Source: Gorsachius magnificus
Lineage: Eukaryota > Chordata > Aves > Pelecaniformes > Ardeidae
Direction of reading: 5' to 3'
NCBI GenBank assembly: GCA_034008185.1
Contig: CM067086.1
Span: 32,013,007-32,077,006 of the forward strand
Length of the DNA: 64,000 nucleotides
Under the pieces are notes generated by a model, which saw only the letters and a program-made list of their open reading frames with translations, searched no databases and was not told the origin of the DNA. Positions 24,182 through 35,700 of the stretch are shown here, piece after piece. The position numbers and the translations under genes are program-made. Every line of letters starts with the position of its first letter. Position 1 is the stretch's first letter.

Positions 24182-24198
24182 CTACACCAGGCGACCTA
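24182..24198 (-). CDS. SMOC1: SMOC1 terminal exon, 17-nt coding part
   Basis: On the minus strand a long pyrimidine tract (CCTCCTTTCCCACCCCACCC then TTTCAG) precedes TA GGT CGC CTG GTG TAG, that is, two bases of a split codon and then Gly-Arg-Leu-Val and a stop. GRLV is the C-terminus of SMOC1 as I know it. Joined to the 32540 exon, which ends with G, the split codon is GTA (Val), giving ...SKEGVGRLV. Joined to the cassette exon, which ends with A, it is ATA (Ile), giving ...NPFIGRLV. Both routes keep the frame. The coding part is far too short to be found by open-frame length; it was located by splice phase and the protein end. Confidence 0.9.
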
Positions 24199-26094
24199 CT
24201 GAAAGGGTGGGGTGGGAAAGGAGGAAAAAACAAAAAAAAGAACACAGAAGCAGAGAAAGTGAGGAAAAAAAAGGCAAATTAAAACCAAAAGGGCACCTGG
24301 CTGATAAAGATACAGTACAGCCTCTGCTGCAGCCACAGCCCCAGAAGGCTGAAATCCCAGAGTAAGCTGTGAGGCTGAAAACAATCAGGGGCTAAGGAGA
24401 CAGCCTTGCTGAAAAAAGCATTGAATGAGTCACACTGAGCCTTAGGGACGGACGTATTTTTAAACACAAACCACTACTTTCCTCTCCCTCCCCCTCCTTG
24501 GAAACGGGCACACAGTCCGGGCAAACAACTGGTCCGACATCTCTCCCCTCTGCTCGGGCTGACGCAGAAGCCCGTGGCCACCCGGCTGCCCTGCCACCAT
24601 CTTCCTCGTGAGCAGGGCAAGGGCAAGCCACCTCTCCCCACCTCTGCCACAGCACAAGTGCAGCAGTCTCCCTGCTCAATGGCTCTTAGAGACCTGCCTG
24701 CACCAGCTGATCTCAAGCCTACCAAGCTACTGATTCTGCGGCAGGGATGCAGTGTACTTGGAGCTGAGGGTCCCAGGACCCTGCAGGGCTATCAGTGTTC
24801 CAGTGGACGATGCAAGGGTGCTGCTTAGTGAGCCAGATGGGTGCGTGCACCCCTACGCTTATTTCTTCAGAAAGCTTTTGTTAAGCCCCCCATCAAAGGT
24901 TCTGAAAGAATCAAGGCTCTTATGGGATCAGAGTGAGAGCTCTGTGGATTAATTACAGGTGAAAACATGGTAAAGAGAAGGCAGAAGTATCGATTTGGTT
25001 TTCAGAAAAGAGAAAGGTTACCAGGCAGGCCTCACTGGGATCAGTGCTTATCGACATGCTCTGCCATGGGGGTGGTAATCTTGTCAAGTGCAAAATTATT
25101 CCAGATCATCATATTTGAAATCGACTGCACGGCTCTGCAAAAGGCACTCACAGTGCTCTATGGCCAGCTCATGAAAGCACTGGATTGACTTCAATGTCTA
25201 TACATGCAACGCAGTGCAGGAGTGGGGAGCGGGGATGACCTGTCCGACACTAATCGCTCTGAGTGACGAGGAAAGAGATTGAAGCCACAGTACACAATTT
25301 TTCTGAATGCCTCCGCACAGCTTTTAGCAGCAAAGAAAAATAAAATGCATGCTCAGAACTGAGGACACACCAGGAAACATCACTACATCCATGTATAAGG
25401 TTTAGCTGATCTTTATCTTCAGTTCAGCCAGAGAAGGTACCCAGAAAGGTAAGGAGGACAGCAAAGAGGTATGGGAAGGCTTCTGTCATTAAGCAAATAC
25501 ATAGCCTAGGTCTTTTCAACATGGAAATAAGTCTAACCAGACCTATGTTGGAAGGCTATAGAACAACAAGTGGCGGGAGAAAGATAGGCAGGGGAAAACT
25601 GCTCACTGTTTCTCACAATCTGTAATGAGAAGCACCCAATGAAACCATGAGGCAGCAGGTCTAAAAGCAAAAGTTGTTCTTCATGCCTGACGAAAGGGTG
25701 TGATTTGCTGCCACAAAATACAGAGGAGAGCAGGCCTTCCCCGGGACAGAGAGGAGTCTTCATGGGAACTTGTCCATGGAGCAATGCAATGTAGATGACC
25801 TAAATCATTGCTTGCTAGAAGCAGGGAGAACAGGGTAGGAGCGTGCTCATCCCATAGCTGCTATACCCTATTCTAATTCCTTAGCGATGTACTGTCTGCC
25901 CCAGCTGAAGACACAGTGCTGGACTTTGAAATGATGCAGCTGAGCTGCATGTTATATTCACACCTCTTATGAACAACTTCGGTTTCCAGCTGTTTCTATA
26001 TTGATATTTGTGAACATAGGAGAGCAGAGGAGAATGAATTTTGGAACACACGGTTATCACAGGGAAAAAGGAAACATTTTGACAAGATACTCAC
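24199..26094 (-). other. SMOC1 intron between cassette exon and terminal exon
   Basis: This is a 1896-nt intron with donor GTGAGTAT and acceptor CCCTTTCAG on the minus strand. No repeat or other gene is recognised in it. Confidence 0.8.
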
Positions 26095-26145
26095 TGAAAG
26101 GGTTAAGGCCTTGTCTTTTTCCATTGGGTAAACTGCTCAGGCTAC
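26095..26145 (-). CDS. SMOC1: SMOC1 51-nt cassette exon (alternative C-terminus)
   Basis: On the minus strand, acceptor TGGATTTTACAG is followed by GT, 16 codons SLSSLPNGKRQGLNPF, one further base A, and donor GTGAGTAT. Entry phase 1 and exit phase 1 match the exons on both sides, so inclusion adds exactly 17 residues, giving ...SKEGGSLSSLPNGKRQGLNPF then IGRLV. I recall a mouse SMOC1 form with a very similar insert (GSLGSFPQGKRAGTNPF), which suggests that a conserved optional exon has been kept. The insert is basic and lies between the EF-hand domain and the C-terminal tetrapeptide. The splice sites are strong. How often it is included cannot be told from DNA. Confidence 0.85.
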
Positions 26146-27049
26146 CTGTAAAATCCAAGAACCATATTAAAGGCAGTAAGTGCCATGGCATGACAAAGGA
26201 GCATCCCCACTGTCTGCTGCCGGAGGGCAGGCTCAAAGGAGCTCCTCTGAGTGTGCACACAGCGAGTCCTGCCAGCACTCCTTAAGATTCACATGCAAGA
26301 GTCAGAGTAATGTGCTTGAGATGAGATCTGTTAAATACCTGGGGTTGTAGAATCTGAACGTGGTAAAATCCAGAGGGCAAGCACCAACAATTACAAGGTT
26401 AAACTAAACTGTGGAAGGAGGAAAAATAAGAAAGGAAGGATGCAAGTAGTGCCATGAAGTTTCCCAAAATAGTTTTTGCTAAGAGAAAGCAAAATAATGT
26501 CACATAGACAGAGGGTGGCCAGAACAGTGAAGGTGTAAGCAATACAGATAGCCCAAGTTACTAAATCTTTAGCTTGGACCAAACAATCAAACAGGTGCTT
26601 CAAACCAAAGACCTGAACTCATGTGCGGCAGAAGGGCAGGGACAGACTGCAGAGCTGTGACTGTGTCAGGGGATACAGGCACATGCACCCTACACCAGAT
26701 GGAGCTCCTGGCAAGCAAGGGTGCTCACCTCAGCAGTAAACCTGGTCCTACCATGCCCTGGGTACAGACAGCTCACGGATATTACAGGAGCTCTCAAAAG
26801 CGTGTTCCTCCTAGCTGTTTGGTCTGATTTCGGATGAGGGATTAGCTGGCAAGGGGAACTCCTGCTCCCAGCCAGAAGCAGTAAGCCTGCTGCCACCCTC
26901 TGCTCCAGCCCCGCCTGAGCCTCAGCTTTGATTTGTGCCTGCAGCTGACCCGATGGCACGGCTTGCTTTGCACATGAAGTACTTTGCAGACTCACAGCTC
27001 AAGCAAACTTAGCTGCGTGCAAGAGCGAGATGGCAGAAGCTCGGACAGC

Positions 27050-27560
27050 AGTGGTGAGATCGGGGAAGCCCCGGGGGACGGGAGGCTGGGCTGCAGGAGG
27101 GAAGCGGAACCGCTGGGAAGGAAAAGCAAGAAGGGAAGAAAGGTGGCGGTGGCCGAGCCTGGGGCAGGTTGCAAAGCACAACCTGTCTGCTTTAGAGATG
27201 GTCAATAAGAGAAACTGATGCACAGGGAAAGTTGCTTCAAGGCCCCCGAACGCCGGCCCCCTACCGGCCACCTGCCGGTGCTGGTCGCCTGTGTCTGCGC
27301 CTATGCGGAGCTCTGCTGCCGAGCGCGGATTCCTCCCGGGCTACCGGGGGCTCTCCCGGGGCGCTGGCAGTAAAACCCAGGGCCTTCACCAGCCCCGGAG
27401 GCTGGGCCGCTCCCGGGGCCTGGCCCTGGAGGGCGCTGCGGGGCCGCGCTCGGCCCGGCCCCGGCCAGGGAGAAGGCATCCGAAAAAGAAAACCCCACCC
27501 CGCTTTTGCAGCCAGGGCGGGTAAGGGCACTGTGCACCGCTGCGACCGAGGCCTGTCTGT
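27050..27560. promoter_or_regulatory. intragenic CpG island
   Basis: About 500 bp is strongly GC-rich with many CpG (for example CGAACGCCGGCC, CTGCCGAGCGCG, CTCCCGGGCTACCGG, GGGCCGCGCTCGG). It includes an Sp1-like GGGCGG at 27515-27520, directly followed by a donor-like GTAAGG. The flanks are AT-rich intron DNA. The CpG density has not been eroded, which suggests the block is unmethylated in the germline. Plausible roles are an internal promoter or an antisense or enhancer RNA start. A 170-codon plus-strand frame crosses it, but it runs on into the CR1 and is probably a GC artefact. Confidence 0.7.
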
Positions 27561-27658
27561 CTGCGGGAGGAGGCGAGCGGCTCCAGGGAGGCTGATGCAA
27601 AAGGCTGGGAGCATCCCTGAAATGGGGGGGATGCTCTGGGCCGGGCAGGGCTCACCTT

Positions 27659-27928
27659 TAGAATCATACAATTGTTTAGGTTGGAAAAGACCTTTAAGAT
27701 CACCAAGTCCAACCGTTAACCTAACCCTGCCATCCCACCACTAAACCATGTCCCTAAGCACCACAGCTACCTGTCTTCTAAATACCTCCAGGGATGGGGA
27801 CCCAACCACTTCCCTGGGCAGCCTGTTCCAGCGCCTGATAACCCTTTCATTGAAAATTTTTTCCCAATGTCCAATCTAAACCTCCCCTGGCGCAACTTGA
27901 GGCTATCTCCTCTTGTACTATCACCTTT
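27659..27928 (-). mobile_element. CR1 LINE, 5'-truncated, 3' end at 27659
   Basis: The plus strand shows the reverse complement of an avian CR1 3' end: GAATCATACAATTG, GGTTGGAAAAGACCTTTAAG, ATCACCAAGTCCAACCGTTA, CCACTAAACCATGTCCCTAA, CTGGGCAGCCTGTTCCAGCG and TCCAATCTAAACCTCCCCTG. It is of the same subfamily type as the copy at 57033-57352, inserted the other way round. It abuts the CpG island. Confidence 0.95.
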
Positions 27929-30900
27929 CCGACAGCCTGGTAGGGTGCTCTGCTTTCCGTGGGTCTGGCCCCATACATCCGTGCTGGGAAACTACCCTGC
28001 AGCTCATCACCCATCTCTCCGAAGGCAGAGAGTATCGCCTTCAGCCAGCTTCCTTCGATATAAACACAGGCCAACCACTTATACCTCCAGAAGACAAAAC
28101 CCCACCAAAACAATGCTTCACCAAGCACAAAGTTGGCATGAAAGAGAAGGAGGAATGTGGCAGATGATGAGAGCAGGTTACTAACATATACCTGGGAAGC
28201 CCTTGGGTACTACCAGGTAACATCCCATCACTCAGTAAGTTTCACAATGCAGGGTATTTGCTCAGCTTCACAAGTACACTGTTTTGGGTAACAGTTCTAG
28301 CCACGCTGGATTAGGCCAGGTGTCTTTCAAAAGGAAAAGCTCCAAAGAAACCCCAGCAGCTTTTTCTAGGAAGAAAAGATTCCTCAGACTTACCAAGCAA
28401 AGCTCTCGCCTTTGACAGGGGAGGAACACACTACCACAAGCCTTATCTGGTGTCCTCAACACAATACTGATGTCCTGATTCATACTAACCATCAGTAACT
28501 TTCCTCAAGATTAAAGGCGACAAACTACAGCATCTCTGCTGAGCTCCAAAGGGGAATATCTGAACAAGGCAAACAAAACCAAGCACAGAACCAGTGGAGC
28601 TCATTTATGTTCTAATCTATTTGTAATTAGAGGTAGCCTGAATTTCCTTTTTATTAACTCAGTCACTACCTGGTTGCAGTTTTCTCATAGCCTCTCAGAC
28701 TGTTGTCAGCTTTCTACCATCATCGGTCTAGAGGCCTTTCCCAGGTGACTGCTCCTTGCTACCTGCTTCCACACAGCTGCTTGCACAGCAGCGATAAAGA
28801 GCATCCTCATCCCCAGAAGCCTCCCAAGCATGCAGAGAATCAGTTACTTCTCCAGATACCAAATAGAAGGGTCCCAAACACCACTGAATTAAATCTGCTG
28901 TTTAGATCGTCCGTTATTTTTCCTTCTTTCTGTAGTATTTGCTCAGCTCCAATAGAAAGTGACATGCTGTTTAATTACACACACCCCCCCGCTCTTTTCA
29001 ATTAAGATATTTTGATCCTGCTTCTGGACTGTGCTCTTGGTAGCTGGCTGTTAGCACAGACAGTGGCCGGGTTCCACCCTAGAAGTCCTCATGGCCTGTG
29101 AAGCGTGCCCAACACCTACTATCTGACAAGCTCTTGGATGGCAAAGCAATCACGGGATCTGAACTGGCAGAAGGAAGCTTCCCGTCAGCTGGCAGAGGGA
29201 CATTTCTTCGCTGCTTAATCCCTGAGCTCCTCTTTGGGCGTGCACAAAATGCTGACTTTGTCTTCTGAATTTGGAAGAATATAGAGGTAAAACTCAACTC
29301 CAGCATTTTGCAGCCAGCACAACTAATACAAGCCTTGCTCAGATCTACAGTCCTTCTCTCTGAGATCACTGGACTCCTATTCATCTCGGGTCCAGTAACT
29401 TTCCAGCAAAGCTTTATAGTGTGTGTCTATCTCCTCTCAAGGACCCTGCCTTTTGACTAATGCAGAGAGCTACATTTGTTCTTTGATCACAGATGGTTCC
29501 CCCCTTAACTCAGGCTGCGCAGACTGCACTGATGAATGCTAACTTTTAACAGGCTGTAAATCAGTCTGTTTTGCTTCCACAATTCCTCAAACAGACAATC
29601 CTAGATCAAATGATGGCAAAGACTGTTTCTGGCATACTCCCAGCTACAAGCCCTCTCTGCCTGCTCTGCCCCAGTTTAAGAAACCATTTGCAGGCTTCTG
29701 AAAGCCCTCAAAGGCTGGCTCTTTGTGGCTACTCCATTCTGAGATCCAGGAATGGCATATTTCCATCTGAGCTGTCCCTGATAGAAACATATCTGGTTTG
29801 AGCAGAGGGGCAAGAGCTGTGCAAAGTGTCCACGAGACCTAGCAGATTTCCCAGCAACTTTTCGGGTCATCATAAGGATGGAAAAGCAGAAAGGTCACTG
29901 GCAGACTGGACAGCTATTTTCCTCACTGAATAACCACTGGCTGACAGCACCCATGTATTAGGTGACCACAGGCATCAAGAACCTGCTGAGGAGGGGAAGA
30001 CAGACAGAACTATGCATCTTGGACAGATTTGATCCTAAGCTGGAAAGAGCTCAGATTCAGGTTTGTCCTTATGAATATCCCAGCTGTATCCTCCCACATA
30101 AATCTTACTTATTTAATTATCTAGTGCCCAAAACACGTATAACAGTGCTGATCTACCTATGCCCTGTGCTTCCTTCAAGCAACACTATTTCCGTGTTTGG
30201 ATAGAACTGGCCACAAAAAAAACCAAACCACCAAAACCCTGACAAAAATGCAGAAGCTTTAACATTTGTTTTCTCAGCATCCCAAACCCTACAAAATTTG
30301 TATTAAGTTTTATTTTTAAAATCATTACAAGTGTTCAGTTTGCCTAGTAGGAGGTACACTCACCTGGAATGATTCATTTTACTCCTTATGCTGCTGGATA
30401 CCCAAGCAGGATTTGGAACATCTGAGGCAAGTTCATTTGTAATGAAGTATATCAAGGGGAAATGATGATTTTCCTTGCCTCCCTCCAACCCTTCCTCATC
30501 CAATCCAGACCAGAAAAACCTTTCCAGCAAAGCTTTTGTTGAAACAGAAACATTTCCATGAAAAGTTTTGGTTTCATCTGACTGGCAGCTCACAACTGAA
30601 AGTACATCATCAAAAAGGTTCCCAACTAGCTCTTGGCTTGGACCCACAATGACCTCAGCCCCAGCAGATGTTTGGAGGCCATGGTGTATGGAGAAAGAAA
30701 TAGAGAGCAAATACACGGACTAGTTGACTGACTGCATGCACCCATGATCAGGATAAGGGAAAGTTGGAGAAGGGGTAAGCTACTGGTTATTTCTTAATTC
30801 AGAAGTTCTTAGGAATAGAAAGCAAACATGTCATCTACCATCTCACAAATTCATGACGACTTAAAAAAGATCCATCACATACTTGCTTACTGCACCTCTA

Positions 30901-31271
30901 GAGTACTCTCCCTCAGTTCTTTCCTACATGGTATTACCTGCTCCCTGCACCACCCCCTCTACTGCTTTTCAGCCCTCACCATCCTTTAGTCCCGCTCAGT
31001 CTTCCTTCCACACAACTTACCCATATATCTTTGATCCACAAGGCCTATCAGGCCTTTAGTAGGTATGTAGAAATACTGTATGATAAAACAAAGTCAGAGC
31101 CCCTTTTTGCGCACAATCCTGTCCTTATACAACAGAAGAAACCATGAAAGGTCAAGGCTGTGTTCTCAGCAAATAATCGGGCAATCAGGCACTCACAATG
31201 TCTCACTGCTTTCTTTCCCCTTCACAGAGGCTCAAAGATTCACATTTTCTTCCTTCTCTCCTTTTTTTTCT

Positions 31272-31286
31272 CCCCCCCCCCCCCCC
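31272..31286 (+). repeat. C15 homopolymer run
   Basis: An uninterrupted C run follows a T-rich tract inside a SMOC1 intron. Confidence 0.9.
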
Positions 31287-32539
31287 TTCCATAAGCTAAA
31301 TTTTGAACAGTTGGTTGGCCAAGGCAGCAGATTCCAGAGAGTCTTATTCCAGGCCAAATAGCAATAAAACTCATTTGGCATATTCATCTTATTGGAAAGG
31401 TAATAAAATTAAGGAACAGGGTTGCTATTTTGGTATGTCATTCCTCAGTAAGGTACCGATGACTAAGAAAAAAACTTCCACTGAACTAGGGAAGCTGAAA
31501 GCTTCTCACAGCTGATGGGTAATGGAACAGGCTTATTATGATAACGAAGATTTTTGCAAAGCACCTAGAAAAGGCAGCTTCCCACTCAAATGCACCAACT
31601 CCTTTCCCACTCATGCTAAACCTGAGGAAAGAACTAATGAGAGGTTAAGCCCGGAGAAAGAAAGTTATCCACCCTTCCCAACTGGCACGATGGTTATAAC
31701 AAGAGTTGTCCACACAGCCAAAACACCTGCACAGGAAATTAGTCCCCTGGAATCTCCCTGTTTGCCTTCTCCTGCCAAGCAAGTCTGCCCACAGTCAAGA
31801 ATGACTGATAATTATTGAACTTGGGTTGAACAGTTTCAATTCATAAAATTTCCAAAAATATCAATTTGGTCCAGGTCCCAACAGAAGATGAGGTGAAGAT
31901 GAAGGAGGAAGAAAAGGAAGGAGGGTGGGTTGGCTTTTCAGGCACTAAGCAGAAAGGAAAATACGTTATTCATATGCCCTATTTCTCCCCCAATCTTAAA
32001 GTGCAATTTAACTCTGAAAATGGGCAACAGTACAGCCCTGCGCTTTCTTTCTGAGTTGCACTCTGCGTCATCCACTTTCCTGCATGCTGGATTTAGCAAG
32101 GAAAATAAATATTATTGCTGTTAGTCAACAGGGTCTCTGGAGAAGGACTGGGTCTGTTCTGGCTCATACATCATCCAACCTACGTGGCTGAGACAACAGA
32201 ATATTGTTAGCAGCATATTACTCAGAAGGGACCTGATCTGAACTACAGTTTCCAAGGACTTCTACAGTACAAGCAGGGTCCTAGACAAGGCTCATCTTTT
32301 TGCCCTGTTTCTGTATAATGCTTAGTGCGAAGGCCCACGATAAGGGATAGAAGACAGAGCAAATAACACAGTAACACAAATAACAAACTACATTTGCATG
32401 GCAGGATATTAATCCCCCTCATTTTCTCACACAAACTGTGACACTTTTGAATCACCTGGGAGAAAACTGATTCCTGAGTTTGCTGTAACTCCGTGTCAAG
32501 TCTTTTATTCTCATGCAATGGGGAAGGAAAGGCACTCAC

Positions 32540-32787
32540 CTCCTTCTTTGCTGACTCCCAAGCACCCCTTCAGCTCCTGAAGCGAGATCGACTTGTCCTT
32601 GTTGAGGTCACAGTAGTCAGTGAAACGTCGGGCACATTTCTTGGGCTTGGCTTTCTTCTTCACATAGCGCTTGAAAGGCTTCAGCTCCCGCTTGTTGATG
32701 TCATTACTGCTGTTGTTGTCCAGCTGGCTGAAGTACCAGTGTACCACTCGCTCCTCCAGCGTGTGGGTGGGGTCTGGCTCAGAGAAC
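32540..32787 (-). CDS. SMOC1: SMOC1 exon: extracellular Ca-binding domain with two EF-hands
   Basis: This 248-nt exon has acceptor CTCTGTTCCAG, one base completing Arg, 82 codons, one base G, and donor GTGAGT. It encodes FSEPDPTHTLEERVVHWYF and then EF-hand 1, whose 12-residue loop is DNNSSNDINKRE. A very basic stretch KPFKRYVKKKAKPKKCARR follows, then EF-hand 2 with loop DLNKDKSISLQE, and ELKGCLGVSKEG. In SPARC-family proteins this domain binds calcium and collagen or matrix partners; the lysine-rich stretch is a good candidate heparan-sulfate contact. The loop positions 1, 3, 5 and 12 carry oxygen ligands in both hands. If the intron were retained, a stop would follow after eight more codons. 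Confidence 0.97.
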
Positions 32788-35700
32788 CTGGAACAGAGGA
32801 AGCACAGGCCCCCAACAAGTGGGTGCTCTCACCAAGACTGTCAAGCACAAGCTGAGGAGCCAGAGCTGCTTGCCGAGTCAGATACACATTACGCCATATT
32901 TAAAGCAGGCAAAATACACAGGTCTTACAATCTCCTCCTTTTAGCTGGGCTCTTTTGAGAGATGAACTTTTTCTAAAAGCTCCCTTTAGCATTAACAAGT
33001 GGTGCCAAGAGATTGCTGGAGACTGATACCCTCAGTAGCTCTGGTTTTCCTCACACCAGTTGCTAAAACTCTGCCTAATCCCAGAAGGATTCCCTTTAGA
33101 GGACAAGAGGCAATCTCCATGGTCCTTTTGACCCCTGGGCTCCCATTCAAGTTACCAGCAGGAGAGCTGAGTGTCAGCTGTCATGGTAGTTTCTGTGATA
33201 GCAACATCTAGTCTTCAGAAAGGGAACAAATTCATTTAATGCAAGACATACTCATTATTTGAAAGTGTCCTTGGCAAGATGGAACATTCTTGCTGTATCT
33301 ATTTATACGATCTGAACTCCTGTGCTGTATTTTCAGCATATTTAATTCTTTTCACATGGTTGATTTATACACAAGAATTCCACAGTAGACAAGCACCACA
33401 AATCCATTAAAAACAATACTACGGAACTAGCACCTTCAGTTTGCTTCATTTCTTACTCATTGTGATATTACAAGTTTGACATTATTTGGCTCATGTTTTC
33501 TTTCTGCTGACACCAACAAAGAATATCAGAGGAGAAGAGGGCAGGAGGAAAAGCAACAGCTGAAGATGCCCAAATAGAGAATGCTACCATTCAACGTCAA
33601 GCCATCACTGAACAGGCACCAGTATGTCACACCATTTAAGCGGTGTCTGGTACTCTGCAGCAGCAGTGGGAAAGGGGTTATTCCTCAGTGATACAGAGAA
33701 CCAGGGAAGAAACTCTTTCTAAAAAAGAATTCTTTAACAATTGCACTACACTAAGTCTGCCTTTTCTCCATGTAATGACTGTGTCAACAGAGAAAGCTGA
33801 AACAATGATGAAATGAGGCTGAGACTTGAGCGTTTTTCCTCCCAAGAATAAAGCACTTCAGTGCATGGAAATTAGTGGGTAGGTAGGCAGTCACCCTACA
33901 CTGGCACTGGTTGTTCTGACTTATTCCAGGAGACACCGCCAGCTGCTGCCTGATTCCTTCTCCAGCAGTGAGAGAGGGACAGTTGAGTGCCGCAGGCAGC
34001 CAGGTTCTGGTGCAAGTTTGGGGCGTTCTAGCTGAGGGGGATATATATGAACCCAGGTACCTTATAAAGTGCACTTTAAGACCATCACCGACCTTGTTTC
34101 AGAAACTGGTAGGATATATATTTAAATGGTCACTGGAAATTTCTTTGTTGGGAACTAGAAGGGAGAAAATTCTTTTGACCTTCCAGTATGATCAGTTTTG
34201 CCTCTAACACACAGCTACAGAGGCCGAAAAATAAAAACCCCACACTACCACCACGGTAATTTAAATCACTGGTGAAGGGGAGTCTACAACACGCAGAAAG
34301 CAAGCACTGGAGCTTAGGTGGAGAACAGAGGTACCTACGAGCCTTCTCTAATAGCTTTTACAAATGAGGATACAATTTAGAAAGGTAGCCCCTATCCAGA
34401 GACATCTGGATCCTCAAAACAAGTAAACACACACAGTAGGGAGAGGCAAATAAACTGCACAACATTTTTCCCAAGGTTTTACTTGAAACTCTCTCTTTCA
34501 TCATTTAATTCTTAGCCGAGAAGCAGCTTGGCATTCAGTCACAGCATCTGGTCAATGAACAGTGGGATACACACAGTGTGGGGGAGGAAGAAGAGGTTGG
34601 GAATAAGTTTGGCTTAGTTTTGGGAGCCAAAATACAAGGCAAGCCCCTGGAGCCACTTATGGATAAGCAGAAACTGCAAAAATCTCCCCAGGAAGCTAAG
34701 GGAGTGCCCAGATTTTTCAGAGCCTTGAAACTGTATGTGAAGAACAGGATGACAGGAGAGAATAAAAACACATCCTGTGGCTTGTTTTTATGACATTTAC
34801 AAACACAGTCACTGGCCTCTCTCCCTTTTGGAAATGAGCTGGCTATCATTTGAAGACTAGCATGTTTCCAACAGCCATGGGGAATTTCTGTATTGCAAGG
34901 GACAATATTCTGCTTTTGATGAGACAGAGGAATAAAATCTGAGCTTCTGCCTGTGAGATTCCCCTTGTCCGCACCTTGGCCTGCCTTTTGTTTCCTGAAG
35001 GCCCACAACTGGAGAGGCAGAAATAGAGGAAATAAGCAGAGCATCTTAGAACCAACACCAGAAAGACAACAGACAGGAACATAAGCTTCTCTCTGCCCAC
35101 TGAAGAGACACTGAGAAGCAGAACTTAAAAGCACCTCTTCTTCAGAGGCACACCAAGGAGGAGCTCTTACAACTTACCAAAAGAGGCAATATAGCTCTCT
35201 TCAGCACTTCCATAAAGAAAATAAGGGAAATCCACAGGCTAATACAAATATATTGACTCATGAGGTGATGATACATCAATTCTTGCCGTTACAAACACGC
35301 TGAGAGCTCACGCTGAAAACTGTAGCATGCTAATGGAGCTAAAGGGAGTCAGTTTAACTGCTGTGATTGTAGGAAGAAGGAGGATCTAGCTCTGAGTTTT
35401 TACCACTTCCCGTTGGCTGGCTTAGCGGGACAGCAGTTCCCAAGTTGGTTGCCTACCCTTTCTGATGATCATCCAGAATCCCAGCACAGGAAGGATCCAC
35501 ATCATCTCAGTGCAGCCGTATCTCCCTGGCCCATGAAATTACATGATACACTAAAGAAGGCTGAGGTTACAACACCGTATCTAACTATCTTGACTTTGAC
35601 GCCTGCCCATGCAAGATACTTATGCACCATCCATGAAACATGAATTGATGCAACTTCACAGCACTGCTAAGCCACCTAGCTTTGATGATGTGCCATGACA

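Larger units (their letters stand above)
26146..32539 (-). other. SMOC1 intron containing a CpG island and a CR1 copy
   Basis: This is a 6394-nt intron upstream of the cassette exon. It holds the GC- and CpG-rich block at about 27050-27560, a CR1 copy at 27659-27928 and a C15 run at 31272-31286. The rest (28.0-32.5 kb) shows no gene I recognise. The minus-strand frame at 29079-29384 resembles no known family. Confidence 0.8.

Noticed and set aside
29079..29384. 101-codon minus-strand frame with several cysteines
   Set aside because: The cysteines do not form a thyroglobulin, Kazal or EF-hand pattern. It is likely chance.
34535..35134. 199-codon minus-strand frame in the 9.6-kb SMOC1 intron
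   Set aside because: It is on the SMOC1 strand but has no acceptor/donor pair in the correct phase and no similarity to SMOC1.
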